From Dryococelus australis (taxonomy: Eukaryota; Arthropoda; Insecta; Phasmatodea; Phasmatidae), in the NCBI GenBank assembly GCA_029891345.1, contig CM056994.1, forward strand, positions 60,853,251-60,917,250: a stretch of DNA of 64,000 bases, read 5' to 3'. The notes under the pieces were generated by a model, which was given only the letters and a program-made list of their open reading frames with translations, had not been told where the DNA came from and searched no databases. The translations under genes were made by a program, and so were the position numbers. Of this stretch, positions 35,985 through 48,295 are shown in pieces. The number at the start of each line of letters is the position of its first letter. Positions within the stretch are counted from its first letter, which is position 1.

Positions 35985-36245
35985 GAGGACACGACGTCCG
36001 CAAGTGTCCGCTGTCCCAGCAGCAGCGGGGCCGCGCGAGGTCGAGTGGGATCCTCATTGCTATTCCGCGGTCAGCGCGCCGCGACGGTGGAGGATGTAAT
36101 TGCGTGCTGAGCGCAGCTGGCGAGTTGCCCTCCCTGTATCGCGCCGCTGACCTGCGGGGAAGCTCTCCATCCTAGCTGCTCATTGCGGACATCCTCCGCC
36201 ACCGACACACCCCCTCTTCTTTCCCATCGTAGCCATCTGCACGGG
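35985..36245. promoter_or_regulatory. CpG-rich island
   Basis: Very GC- and CpG-rich block in AT-rich DNA, containing CGGTGGAGGATGT near 36085 and a related inverted ACATCCTCCGCCACCG near 36190. A promoter or unseen first exon is possible; no TATA box or domain supports it. Confidence 0.2.
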
Positions 36246-36246
36246 A

Positions 36247-36814
36247 TTAAGGCCCTTACACAATTGAAAACTTTAACATTTGACTTTACGATTTGACTTT
36301 ATGTTTGCTTTCCGGCGTGTTGTTTTTATGGAGCTTGGCACAATGGAACTGTCAGAGGTAAAGTCAAGCACTCTTGACTTTACGATTTCGAAAAGTTGAA
36401 ATTCAAAGTCAAAGTCAAGCAGCCATTTTGCCGGGAATCTAATAGAGGTTATGTGGAAAGTGCGTGATTTTATTGTAGGACGATTTTAATATCGGTATAT
36501 TAAACAAAGCTCATCTTAAAATAAAAATATTGGCAAACAAATATAATGTGAAGAGGAAATATATGAATTGACATATTAATATAAAATTTAAGCATATTAC
36601 AAAAAAAAAAAAAGGGTACGTAAAATGCATTCCTGGATAATATCATAATTATTTACATAACAAGGTACACATTTTTACGAAGCTCACAGAACCGATGTTC
36701 AATTGTCTGAACTCTGGCTTTACAATATAATTGTGTATTGGTGGTTTCGTCAGAGGAAAGGAAACGTAAGTCAAATGCTAAAGTTTTCTATTGTGTAAGA
36801 AGCTTTACATTCCC
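36247..36814. mobile_element. Non-autonomous TIR element with ~40-bp ends
   Basis: Left end GGCCCTTACACAATTGAAAA then CTTTAACATTTGACTTTACG follows a TTAA at 36247-36250. The right end on the other strand is GCTTCTTACACAATAGAAAA then CTTTAGCATTTGACTTACG. No coding. The right flank is TTTA rather than TTAA, so the target duplication is unclear. A-tract at 36601-36613. Confidence 0.65.
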
Positions 36815-36890
36815 GAGCTGCCTGCCACTGATTCACACTCCCCAGTAAGAATCATAGACTAAAGATGAGCTGGACCGTGAATAGCCGATC

Positions 36891-37139
36891 GTTAGAGGCA
36901 CGAGTATTTCGCGAAATCATTCGGAGGCGAGCTAGACTCCAAACACTTGTTCTTTTCTCCAACTGTTGTGACTGGACGACAGTTGTTTAGACACGCACCG
37001 TTTAACTGCGAACCAGTAATAAGCAGAAAGCAGTAGTGTGAGTGAGTGTTTAACAGTCCTGTACGGAGGCCTCGCTTGATCATAGCAACCAATAAGCAAA
37101 CGACAATGTCTCGAGTGTGTATAGGGCGGTCCAGCCTCG
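36891..37139. mobile_element. Internally deleted T680 derivative
   Basis: Matches 35235-35480 closely (TTAGAGGCACGAGTATTTCG, AGCCAGT/ACCAGTAATAAGCAG, CCTCGCTTGATCAT), then jumps at GGTCCAGCC directly to the right-end block TCGGGGCTCTA. The central 400 bp or so are missing, the usual way MITEs arise from a longer element. Confidence 0.7.
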
Positions 37140-37473
37140 GGGCTCTAGTTAGTTATAAATGAAGACAGTGGCGTGTGGTGGAGTGTTTCAAGGTAAGCTG
37201 GTGCTTGCTCAGTGCTGCACCCACTCGTCGCACGCAGCAGGACCAGTAACCAGAGTGGGGCCGGGAAAAACTGAATGTACTGCGGCCACTCACGAGAAGT
37301 GATGAAGACACAAGGAGTCAACGTGAAGTACACAAGGAAAACACCCCAGATTGAGTGAATATTACCGAAGCTGTTTGTAGTTCAGGAACAATTACCACAG
37401 CCAGATCTCCGTAGGCTTCGAACAACACACAAGAGACAGTAGGAAGAAATAGAAACCAATAACTACCACTAGC

Positions 37474-37707
37474 TATAGACTGCTCACGATAAAGTGAGCA
37501 CTTTTTAAGGCCCTCCCAACAGGCATTAACCACTAATAAATATGTTTGATTTGCAGCCTCAGACATTGACTTTTGAGAGTTGTGAAAGTATACGCCGTAT
37601 TTATTAGTCACGTGGCAATGCTGATATTAAAAATGACTTAAACATAAAGACTGGCTTAAAAGAAAAATGTTGAAGGGCAATGCTCACTTTACCGCGAACG
37701 ATGTATA
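37474..37707. mobile_element. MITE M1, copy 6
   Basis: Left end TATAGACTGCTCACGATAAA then GTGAGCACTTTTTAAGGCCC; right end AATGCTCACTTTACCGCGAA then CGATGTATA. Most similar to the copy at 8532 (AACAGGCATTAACCACTAAT). Confidence 0.8.
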
Positions 37708-37709
37708 CT

Positions 37710-38870
37710 GACCAAATTATTACTCACAGAGACTTTAATGAAGTAAATTTGTTTCAATTGGAAAATAAATATTTCGGTTGGAACATAATGAATTAAATGC
37801 ATTTCTGTGCAAATACTAAGTACTACGTAGCAGCTCGTTATTGATTTCAAAATTCACTAAGTTGTGTGTTCCCGTAACTATGAGCGTACCCTCTCGTACG
37901 TATTTATTAATTGCAATTAAAAACGCAATTAAGTATCTTCAGTTTCTTTAAATTATTTCAAAATGTGTCAATTAAATTAATAAATGATTTTCTCACGCCA
38001 ACTCAGTTGGGAGAACATGATACCTCAGTTCAGGGCTCTTTAGGCATATAAATAGAGCAACTTTAACAAAAATTACGAACCCAGATGGCGTAACATAAGC
38101 CAGATTAATTTCTCAAAAATCGTTAGTTATTTTCCAGGCGTAGTCTCTTTATCGAAAATTCAGCACATACTTAGCTTTAAATAAATCTTGATCGATGTCG
38201 CATATCTTGATAGGTTTCGAGCCCTAGGTACATCACTAAACTCTCTACCGTATCACACGCAATCGCGGTAGCTCAAACTTGACTTTAAATACACTCGGTG
38301 TAAGTAGCGGGAGTAGACCTAAATATTATTCCTCTTCAGATGCCACGCATCTTCACCTTATCGACAGTCTACATTTCTGTACGGTACTCGGCCAATTAAC
38401 CAGCAAAATAAAATATCTCTCAGACCGATGACTTACTAGGGCATCGCCTGCCTGACGGAAAAACCAAGATGCTCAAAAGCCTTAAAATCTTCACACTTAA
38501 ACGACGCCTTTAAAAATCGCGCCAATCACGAGGCGGCTACATGATATCTTACACATACGTTTTTCATTACCATAGCAACCAATCAACAAATTTCTCTATG
38601 CAAAGCGACCCACATAAAAATAACTTGTCGAATGAAAAATATGAAGTCTTACAAACATAATTACATGGCAATACGTTTTCTGAGGTTAAAACAACTTGTA
38701 ATGAATAACATGAATTGGAGCTGGAGTAAATAAAATATATCTGCCACATACAAATAAGTTAATAAATAAAACAAATAAATATTACGTTAACATACACATA
38801 GAAAAAATAAACTGAGATAACTGTGACGGGAAATAAAGTAGCGGTTATTTGAGGCGCTCTGGCAACACGA
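37710..38870. other. No gene seen
   Basis: AT-rich DNA without recognisable coding, TIRs or RNA genes. Confidence 0.45.
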
Positions 38871-38879
38871 CTTTTTCCC

Positions 38880-39115
38880 CAGGAAAGTTAATTAACTATT
38901 ATTTACAGCTGCCCTTTTTTACTTTTGTCTTATTAAATATATCTAAAATGATAATAAAATAGTGAAAAAGGTTAAAAATTGCTATTTTAGTTCCTTCCTG
39001 CGCATTTCCCATAAGGGAAAGGGATATGTACAAAGTGACACTTTTAGTTTAATCCGCTGGCTTTCATCACGCGTAATAATATCGTACTGTTGCAGATTTA
39101 CAGTAATTTGCGATA
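38880..39115 (+). repeat. Dispersed repeat, empty-site copy of 6280-6810
   Basis: Shares GGTTAAAAATTGCTATTTTA-like sequence, TTTAATCCGCTGGCTTTCAT and TACTGTTGCAGATTTA with the first copy but lacks the 292-bp hAT-type insertion. Confidence 0.6.
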
Positions 39116-39123
39116 AATTCTGC

Positions 39124-39547
39124 TAAAGGCTGTTCACGATAAAGTGAGCACTTTTGAAATAAACCTTAAGAAAAAGTCACTGCTCCTACCTGCATATATT
39201 TTAACCGGCGCACCGAGTGACATGCGCCCAGAAAAGTTGGTAACAATGGAGGGGAAGTATTTCCATATCTTAACGTCGAATAGAAAGTGTAAGGTAACTC
39301 TTTATGAAACTTAGATGATTTATTTCGCCTCCTGTTTCTTTTTAATGCATTGAAGTGTAAAAATTGGCAAATTTGAAATATATTTATTTTTCTAATAATT
39401 TCACAGGTTCACTCGACCGACGCTTGAATAAAGTGATGAGACCCATGGCAATGTTAATTTTACGTAAGGCGGAAGAATACACAACGTACATACATTTAGA
39501 TCTTAAGAAGTCTTTTCGAAAGTGCTCAGTTTACCGTGAACAGCTTT
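39124..39547 (-). mobile_element. MITE M2, reverse copy
   Basis: Left end TAAAGGCTGTTCACGATAAA, right end AAAGTGCTCAGTTTACCGTG then AACAGCTTTA. Full-length. A 99-residue open frame across its right half is not a gene. Confidence 0.8.
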
Positions 39548-39669
39548 ACCCACGAACGCATATCACATATCTTGGGAGGGCCCGTCACAATACTTTTCTT
39601 ATGGAGACACGTTACCTTGAGGCGGTAAGGATTTTTACCAGGTATTCTCCTTTAAGGGAATGATGCACT

Positions 39670-41710
39670 AATGCTTTATAGTCACGTGATTTATGTTGCT
39701 AATTGTGTTTCAGAAGATTTTTCGAAACATGGCATGACAAGACATAAACAATCATTTCTAACACCTTCGTGCGTTGTTAGTCACTGCATTTATTATTCTC
39801 TAAGTGCTGATGGAAGATAAGAAACAATATATTATTTTTGATGAATCGGGTAAATATACTACTGCTTTCGTGCATCATGGGATCCGTCTTAATGGCGCAT
39901 GAAGTGCGTCGCAGAGGTTTGGTGGAAAACATGTAATTCGGAAAACGGTTCGATATTTTGTTGAGGTTTCTAAACACTAAAAGCATTTAAGAAATGATCA
40001 AATATTTCTTATTGCAACACGTCGATATTTCACAAATACCCTCAAACGTAGTAGACAAATTATACCATAGCGTTATTTGGTGACTGAATCGTCAAGAATA
40101 TATCGATAATTTAAAAAATGATGCTATACACTAATTATATCATAACTGCTTGGCAAAAGATTGAAAATTTACGTTTCTTCTACAGCGAAATGTACACGCC
40201 AGAGACGTAATACCGTGAACAGCTTTTTGGGTTCGTAAGAGTGTTTTTTGTACCTCATGTGATGGGCGTCTTTAAATAGGCGCCTCTTAAACAGGAACTT
40301 GTCTATCGATAATGAAGCCAGCCAGACGGAGAGGAAATGCTTCACAGCTGGCCAGCCGGGCGCGGCAAATCAAGGATTGGTCACACTTTCAGTGAAAACA
40401 CTACCACGCTCTTTTGCTTCTGCACGCTTATCTGGTCTATACTTGCAGTGTTCTCGTAGCCCGGTGCATCCTGGGAATGTGAGAAAATCAGAGGATTGTG
40501 GAAGCAGCAGTATAAGTCTTAATGAGTGAGGAATCTACAATGAAATACAATAAAATACAATACAATAGCATCAGTGTTTTATGGACTAGTTTAAACTTAA
40601 TAATCACCACTTAAATTTATATATTTTTCAGTACCTAAATATGCATGTCTCTATTTAGTATTACTTACCTGTTCCATCAATGTCTAGTAACGACTTTTGA
40701 TTTCCTGCAGTATTTGTTAATTTGTAAGAACTATTATTATTATTTTTCTAAACTGTAATAAGCAAGTGCAAATTGTAAAAATGGTTCAGTGTAAGAGAAG
40801 GCAGTCATGCCTTAACTGCGCCAAATAAAGACGACTTATTATTATTATATAATTGGGACTAAAATACTGAATAGTGGTAAGGTATATTTATTTAGAGATT
40901 TTAAAGATCCAACATTTAAACAAAAGCAAAATCCTCCCTGGAAGACGTCGTAGAACTTCATTAATATGTAAAATAAAATCTGCTACAGCTATACAATGGA
41001 AGTTGATAAAATTTGCTGAATTGTAATTTCAGTGTAAATTTGCGCATCATGAAGCCTTCGTTGAATTTCCGTTGAAATTTATTTGTAATAATCTCATGCA
41101 TGAGTGGGATTTAAAACGTTGTCTTTACAACACATGGTCCCTCCCTTCGTTGAACAATGGCATACTATCGTCCGAACAAAATCGATTAAAAAATTGATTG
41201 TACGCTCTAATATTATCATTTGTCCAAACTTACCCTAAATCTTTGATGAGACATTTGAAAAGCCAAATTTTAATTATATCTTCTAAATCATGTACATCAG
41301 CTGGGGTTGAGACGTTTTTCAAGGGTTCTCCTTTTCCTCCGAGAGGAATTTCCAATCACAGGAGATGCTAAAGTAATTTTTACCACCCACCTCCTCGATG
41401 CTGTAGTCAATTCATGTTTGTCTGGAACATTATTAAGGGGCCCTGGTGCTTGAAATGCTTAGGAAGTGTTTTTTTAAATACACCAATTTCCACGAAACTA
41501 TTAAAACGTGAGTCCAGTGTGTTCATCTGCGGAAAGAACACACTTGAAAGACGCGCGTCTATAAACACAATTTCAGAGTACTCCAGAACAGCTAAAAACG
41601 GCTTCTTCTAAGCGCCGAATCCTAAAATATACGCATAAGGGACATAAAACAAATGCAAGGACCCTCCATTGAATCTTGATGCAGACTTTCCACTAATTAA
41701 ATGATAGGAT
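39670..41710. other. No gene seen; small tandem repeat at 40540-40566
   Basis: AT-rich. A short ACAAT/AAATACAAT-type tandem stretch (about 40540-40566) is the only structure. CCGTGAACAGC at about 40211 is a lone MITE-end look-alike. Confidence 0.35.
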
Positions 41711-41719
41711 CACTGCTTA

Positions 41720-41959
41720 TATAGGCTGTTCACGGTAAACTGGGCACTTTTGAGGCCTTGGTAACGTTTTCCTTTCAGCCATTTGTTTATCCTTTAACCA
41801 CATTTAAAAATAAACCTAGCCAATTAAGTAATAAACACATAGAGTATATTCCAACATACTCAGAAGATGACGTCTAAGGCTAAAATAAAAAATATGTATT
41901 GACTACTATTCGAAATGAGAGGCTTTCAAAAGTGCTCACTTAACCGTGAATAGCCTTTA
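41720..41959. mobile_element. MITE M1, copy 7
   Basis: Left end TATAGGCTGTTCACGGTAAA then CTGGGCACTTTTGAGGCCTT; right end AAAGTGCTCACTTAACCGTG then AATAGCCTTTA. Interior matches 12883 and 31708. Confidence 0.8.
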
Positions 41960-41989
41960 GGTACAGGCAGCACGCTGCCCGCCAATTCA

Positions 41990-42740
41990 GAGTTTTGCGC
42001 CTAGCGGCGATGGTGCACTTCCTACACATGGCACTGTAACCCTTATCGCCCCCCGCGCTTCTCTGCCACAGACGCCGAAAATAGCTGCAAATGCGCGGAC
42101 CCCTTAAATGCCCTGCGTATTCTTCCGCAATATTAAACAGCACTGCAGCTCAACAAATTACTGTCCCCCATGAACAGGATAGGGATGAGGAAAGTGTCAG
42201 TGATGGATGGCCGTGTGCTTGGAGCCAAGTGGTGTTCGTTCGGGATGGCTTCGCTTGTGTTATTTCTAACATGAGCAGGCTCAAACGAGATAACAGGCGA
42301 ATATCAATCTGTGCCATGAACCGAGCCATCAAGGTATGGGAACAGGGGTGCCCATGGAGGAAGTACGAACTGTACAGCCAAGGGAAACCGAGGTTTACAG
42401 GGAGATCTTCCTCCATAAACAGATAGTGAGAAGAACTGAAGCAACCCCTGTCACAGAGAGAACAGCGACTATTGACTGGCCGGACGAAAAGAACATGGTG
42501 GATGCGTCAGTGCAGGCTTGGCCTCTGGACACCACTGCAGATCTTCAGGCCGGCGTTCTTTGAGGATTGTGAGACTACTGCAAAAGTCCAACCCCCCCCC
42601 CCCCTCTTGACGCACACGCCCAGTGCTCGAGAAGAAACCCGGCTATTGTTGTCTATTGTTTTGGAACTTTCTATAATCGCCCCGGGGAGAACGATTTCAA
42701 CAGCTCTTCAGCATTTTGAAGTTCTGAAGATTTGATGAAT
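41990..42740 (+). other. Unrecognised region with several open frames
   Basis: Overlapping frames on both strands (for example 42091-42426 and 42336-42563, forward) give charged sequences with no domain known to me. A C tract at 42591-42604 interrupts it. Composition is closer to 50% GC than its surroundings, so an old coding or retroelement relic is possible. Confidence 0.2.
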
Positions 42741-43702
42741 ATTTGTACTTGATTGTGACTATGCTATGCATTATTTGTTAGTTTTGGGAGACTGTTCCTG
42801 TTTATGGCGCAAATGACTTTCTCCTTACTTCTTCCTTTTTCTTCCGAACATTCGTGTGTTTGTTGGAAGAACTTCCACGTGTTTGGATATGGTAAAGCCA
42901 GGGTTGCTAGCTTCAAGTACTGTTCCCTTTTTTACTTTTTTGCGAGATGCGCTTTAGGGAGGGGGGTTGCAGCAGTGCTGCTACATGCTCACTAGTTCTT
43001 CACTTCGCCACCTTTGCAGCGCGCAGAGACGTCCTCCTTGGCCAGCCCAGTTACCTTTCCTACCTCCTTGTTCTCCCCACTCCAACTTTTCCCAGCCTGG
43101 CGCAAGCTAAAGTATTAAAACTTTAATGAGATGGCGGTGGATCGAATGTGACTTATCGATCGAACGGAGGTGAAAAACAATCTCCGGTAACATATAAACA
43201 AATATGGCTGCCCCTATTAGCATATAAACAAATGACAAACGAAAAATCAAGATGGCGGAATGAGTATTGATGAGGGGAGTGGAGGCGAGGAAGTAAGTCG
43301 TCTGCTGAGGATGGAACGAAGGTGACTAATGGCGAGGGTGAGGTGGCGGAGTGGATGTTGTGGAGGTTTGCCGACTAAACACTAATTACCTCCAGAAATG
43401 TAAATTTTTATAATTCATTTTTTGAAAATAATTTTTTAATGATTCTTCAATCAAATTTTTTAGGGAAATTTTAAGAGAAAAAAGGAAAATTGTTAGGGAA
43501 AATGGCCGCCGGGGATATGACACTTTCATAATAATACATTTTAAAACAATTTTTTAAATAAATTTTATAATAATAGATTTTTAATACGATTTTTAGATAA
43601 AAATTTTAATAATAATTTATTATACATTTTTTAATTTTTAAATCATTTTTTAGTAAAATATTTCTTGATTTTGTTAGAATTTATTCGCAATTTTTTGTTT
43701 TG

Positions 43703-43748
43703 TTTTTGGGAGTCAGAGGTCACCGTAGTGACCTCTGACTCCCAAAAA
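43703..43748. repeat. Perfect hairpin, 21-bp arms and 4-nt loop
   Basis: TTTTTGGGAGTCAGAGGTCA+C at 43703-43723, loop CGTA, and the exact complement at 43728-43748. It lies just downstream of the LINE C-terminal coding end on the reverse strand, so it may be part of its 3' UTR or end. A matching DNA-level palindrome this perfect suggests recent origin. Confidence 0.9.
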
Positions 43749-43802
43749 TCAGACCTCCAGACGTCGAACTCTTCCCTTCGTTTTCCTACTTTTGTGAAGT
43801 AC

Positions 43803-46684
43803 CTAAGCACTTCCCTGGCCATGTCCCTGTCCTGGAGCATATCCTCGAGATGGAGAGGTCCACGGTTCCCCTCGAATTCTAGTTAGTTTGTGGTCTTCAC
43901 TCTTGGGGCACTCCAGTACATGAGCAGGAGTGTCATCCACCTCACACACCACACAGAGGGGGTCTTCCACCAAGCCCAGGGAGAACAGCTTCGCCTTGAA
44001 GTTTCCGTGTCCGGTCAGGAACTGTGCCGAATAATGGCCTACTTCGAGCCACTTCTCCAGCCACAGCCATCCCCGGAGCCTTGGGAAAATTTCGTGAGTT
44101 AGTCTTCCTATTTCGCTTATTTCCCATCTGGTCTGCCATGCTGTTAATGTGGCTTCCTTTCTTGCCTTGAGGTCCTCGGGGGGGGGGGGGGGGATTACTT
44201 CCCACCTTCTCCTTCTGGCAATTTCACCTTTTTGCACCAGCAGTAGATCCAGAAGGATCTACCCAGCTACTATCTGGAGAGCCTCACTTGAAGACGTTCT
44301 ATAGGCTTTGGTTATCCCAGCAGTGCTGCTTTTTGTGCACTATTTATTTTTCGTTTTCCAGGAACCCTCTCCACCTCCGGGAACCATGCCCCACAGGCTT
44401 ACGTGAGGATGGGCAGGAACATCGACCTCTACATGAGCTTCAATGTTTGGTAGCCGAGTCCCCAGTTTGCAGGAGCCACCACTATGAGTCTGTGGAACAT
44501 CATTACAGCCTTGTTCACCGCATAGCATACGTGTTAATGGAACGCAAGTCGACTCTTCGGAATTACTCGTAGGCATTTCATCTCAGTCACCATCTTGAAG
44601 ACTCTGCCCGGAACCTGATCACAGGGTTCCGCTTAAGGTTCATCTTAAGCATAATGGCGTTGATTTTCTCGACTGAGAAATACATTTTAAATTTCTCAGC
44701 TCAGCCATATACCTGTTTCAATTCTAGATCAGTTCTCTCTTCCAGTTTTTCCCTTCACCAGGCCGGGACAAGGAGTAGACCATCGTCTGCGTAACCATAC
44801 ACAACACAGCCTTGCAGGAATTACAGCCACAGCAGTCCCTCAAAGATCACATTACAGAGGATTGGGCCAAGGACTGATCCTTGCGGATAGCCCTTGGTCA
44901 GCACCTTATCTTCTCTGTGCATCCCATATGCAATATGCACTTACTGTTCGTCAGGAAGCACTGGCTAGTTCCATATATGTTCTTGGGGCACTCCAACAAG
45001 CACAGCTGCCACAGGATCTGCGGTCACAACGCATTTTCAAACACCTCCAAGATATCCACTGATATCGCCAGGACATATGTCTGATCATAGGTTCGCACCT
45101 GATCGACCATGTCCATGACCGCCATGAAGCCGTACTGCTTGGGATGTATTCCCTGGACCATGATCAGGTACTCCATCAATCTACGGTTTATAAGACGTTC
45201 TGATGTCTTCCCCAAAACCGGCAGCAATGTTATTGGTCTGTACGACTTCGACTTTCTCGGGTTTCTCCCGCCCCCTTATAGAAATAGGGAGGGCTTTCTT
45301 CCACCCTGAAGGGAATGTTCCTTCCTCGAGGCAGTCATTGAACAGGTCTAGTAAATCCTGTTGTATCCTAGGGTATGCTCGAAGGAGCATTTCCCCAGCC
45401 ATTCCATCCAGTCCTGGGGCTTTCTTGATCTTTGTTTACCTGATTACTTTGTCTAGCTCTTCAGCAGAGAATGGTGCAGTTTCCTCTGTTTCCATTGGGC
45501 TCAGCTGTATGACCCTAATTCTCTAATGATACTTGGTCTCCCCCACCGCAGTATCATCAGGCAACAGTGTTTCCAGCATGTGCCTCCTGATCTCTTTGGA
45601 GGACTGTGGAAGACGTCCATCAGCCTCAAGGGCTGATAGCTCCTCTGAGTCTTTAACCTTTCCTGTCACCATCTGGTAGACCAGGCCCCATGGATCTTGG
45701 TTTCCCCTATTCGTGACTAGCTCTCTCCAAGCTGTTTGCCTTTTCTTTTGGAGTATTCTCCGATACTTGGCTCTGGCGGCATTGTACTACCCCACTGCCT
45801 GTTGTCTCTCTGCTGCGCAGTAAGTTCTTTTAAACTGCTTTCTTAGGTACTTTACCTGCTTTCTATGGGCTTCTAGCTCATCATCCCCCCCCCTTCCTTT
45901 GTGCCCTCAGGTCCAGCGACAACTGTAGTCTGTCGTCATGGTACTACCTTAGGCCGCGGAGCAGTACTCTGTCAAGCAGAGGCCAACCTGCCTTGGATAT
46001 GACATATTGGGGGCGTTCTGGTGTGTTCGTTATTTCTCCATTCACTTGGATGGTGAACAGGATCATTCGATGGTCGAATTATACCTCATCTGAGACTCTC
46101 CAGTCCCCAATACTTCCGGCAGCTCGTGCCATTGCCACGGTAACATCTAGATACGATTCTGTATCGTGGGCAGGAGACACATAGTTCGCCATGTGTCCTG
46201 GTCAATTTACAACTTGCAGGTCTCTCTCCATGAGGTACTTTATCACCTCCTCTCCTCGCTCCTCCGTCCGTGGGGAATTCCACATTTCCGACTTGGCATT
46301 GATGTCTGTGTCAAAGATGATGTTACTCTCCTCTGCTCTTGTCAGTATGGTCTCCCATTGACTTAGGTGTCTCTCCATTGGATCCTGGGGTTGGAAGTAT
46401 GATGATATAATCATCAGGCTTATTATCCCCAGCTCCAGTATATGCATGATGCGTATTCGAGAGTGCTTCAATCGGAACATAGGTTATCTCTGGGTTACAT
46501 ACCCAGGTTACAGCCATTGGATTTTCCCCGAACAGAGTTAAACGTCCTGGGAGAGTCGGTAATTTCTCCTGAGCAGGTAAGGCTTCTGCATCAGTACCAT
46601 GTCCACGTTTTGCTACTTCACTATTTTGTGCAGTTCCATTGTCGGAATTGCACCTCTCTGCAGGTTGATCTACCCCAACCATAG
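43803..46684 (-). pseudogene. R1-clade-like LINE ORF2 (endonuclease, RT, C-terminal zinc finger), decayed
   Basis: Reverse strand. N-terminus INLQRGAIPTMELHKIV (46670). The APE-type endonuclease carries EKLPTLPGRLTLFG, FQPQDPMERHLSQWETIL, IIFDTDINAKSEMWNSP and RGEEVIKYLMERDLQVVN (46380-46202). RT blocks are ERIINRRL-like LPVLGKTSERLINRRLMEYL (45225-45165), HPKQYGF, SVDILEVFENA (45060), GYPQGSVLGPILCNVI-like sequence (44895-44850) and the catalytic YADD at 44782-44793. The C-terminus has FLTGHGNFKAKLFSLGLV, then PLCVVC...TPAHVLECP (43975-43900), the CCHC finger typical of R1-like elements. Stops, frameshifts and a G tract at 44179-44194 break it. Clade by eye; Jockey-superfamily alternatives are less likely given the C-terminal finger. 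Confidence 0.85.
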
Positions 46685-46689
46685 CAGTG

Positions 46690-46960
46690 CGAGTCTACTA
46701 GTCATATTGAGTTCTGTCAAGGTCCAGAGTTAACATTCTCTGGTGGACCGGACAGTTAGAGGTCCCTATCTTGTGGCACGTGTCCGTACGCTTTTCTTTT
46801 GCACAATTTGCGCATTTCTTTCTTTCTTTTTGGGAGGAAGAGCTCTGTACGATGTTGGCAGTGTGGTGTTCTGACGGTGACTGACCAGAGTGATGGGTAT
46901 CAATGTGTTATATAGGTGTTGAGCTGAGTGCAAATGTGTGCCAAGGGTCATTTTTTATTT
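46690..46960 (-). pseudogene. Probable LINE ORF1 C-terminus with zinc-knuckle-like cysteines
   Basis: Immediately upstream of ORF2 on the same strand, one frame reads CANCAKEKRTDTCHKIGTSN then CPVH, with cysteines and histidines spaced like a nucleocapsid-type knuckle, ending at a stop near 46708. A lysine-rich block (SSSSQKERKK) precedes it. The nucleotide block around 46795-46880 recurs at 5060-5130 and 61425-61475. The match to retrotransposon ORF1 is plausible from position and cysteines but weak. Confidence 0.5.
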
Positions 46961-48290
46961 TTTCTTATTTTGATGTGTTTGTTGGGCTGTTGGTAGTATA
47001 TAGGCGATTTTTACGAATATATTTAACACATGGGAGAATTTCAAAGTGTTTAAACGATTTCTGAGTGTGGCCTAAGTGTAAATTTTGTTTTTTGGGGGAT
47101 ATTGCTTGTAGATGTTGTTGGTATATAGGTGACTTTGAACATTAGTATTATTATTATTCCAAATGAATAACAGTGTAGCATTAGAGAAATTCAGAGTGTT
47201 GTACATATGAATAAATTACAAACATCGAATTGCAAATTTCAAATGACTGCATGAATAATAAATGCAATTACTCCAGTATGGAATTAAATGTAATGTGAGT
47301 CTTGAGCTTAGAATATAATTTATACAAGAGATAATTTTAACTATGTGAATAACATCTGGTGTCGACAATTGCAAACTCATTAAATTATAACAATTAAGTG
47401 AGTGTGGAATTAACGATCTACAACAAAATGTTCCTATAATTTTAACGAATAAGATATATATAACGCATCTCGCACATACCTTACACGTCCGTCTCCCTGT
47501 GAGACTGGTGAGGAAAAATGTAATCCACATGTAAAAAGAAATTAATTGATTAACACACACAATAAAATTGCACCTCTCTGAAAACACATCTGTCCATGTG
47601 CAAGCTCAGTGAAGCACTGAGTCGATCTTATGTCGAGAGCCTGACATTATATACGTGGATCATGTTTGGAGGCTGACAAATTACTAAGGTCATAGCTACT
47701 AGGAAATAGATGTGAATATGATTTACATTACAAATGGATAACGATTATGTTTATGACACACATAGTAATTAATAAAATTAGACTAGTTGAATTTAAAACA
47801 GTCACTATAGAAAAAAATGCAATGAAATAGCAGCAGGAGCTCCCGACAACACATCCATCCACCTCGGAGGTCACTCGATGAATGAGTGTATCGTATGAGG
47901 TGCACCTGCTATGCTTATATACATGTAGCAAGGCCGATAGTCAACTGAGTAGGAATTAACGACTGACAGACAATCTACCAAGCTACTATTTACGAATTGA
48001 TTCGTCCTACAATATGTGAATGTATAAAAGTTAATTATTTTAAAAATAACATAAGTACAACAATTTTTTCCCATAAAGTCTGGTAAATAGAGCGCACTTG
48101 TTAACACAAACGTGATTTGAAAATTATACCAAGTTTCATCTACCGAACAAATAAATGAGCTTTACACAATAAACACTCTATCACACGAAAATTTATGTTT
48201 TTTCCCCAATAAATTAAAAAAAACATTTCCCAATAAAATAGTTTTATATTAAAATGTATATATTATAAAATGTTAATCGCGCCTACCACA
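46960..48290. other. No gene seen
   Basis: AT-rich; several short open frames (47216-47587, 47728-47931, 47871-48107, all reverse) are leucine/isoleucine/tyrosine-rich translations of AT-rich DNA without motifs. Confidence 0.4.
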
Positions 48291-48295
48291 CTCTG

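Noticed and set aside
39364-39663. 99-residue open frame (+)
   Set aside because: It lies largely within the reverse M2 MITE at 39124-39547 and has no domain; translation of a repeat.
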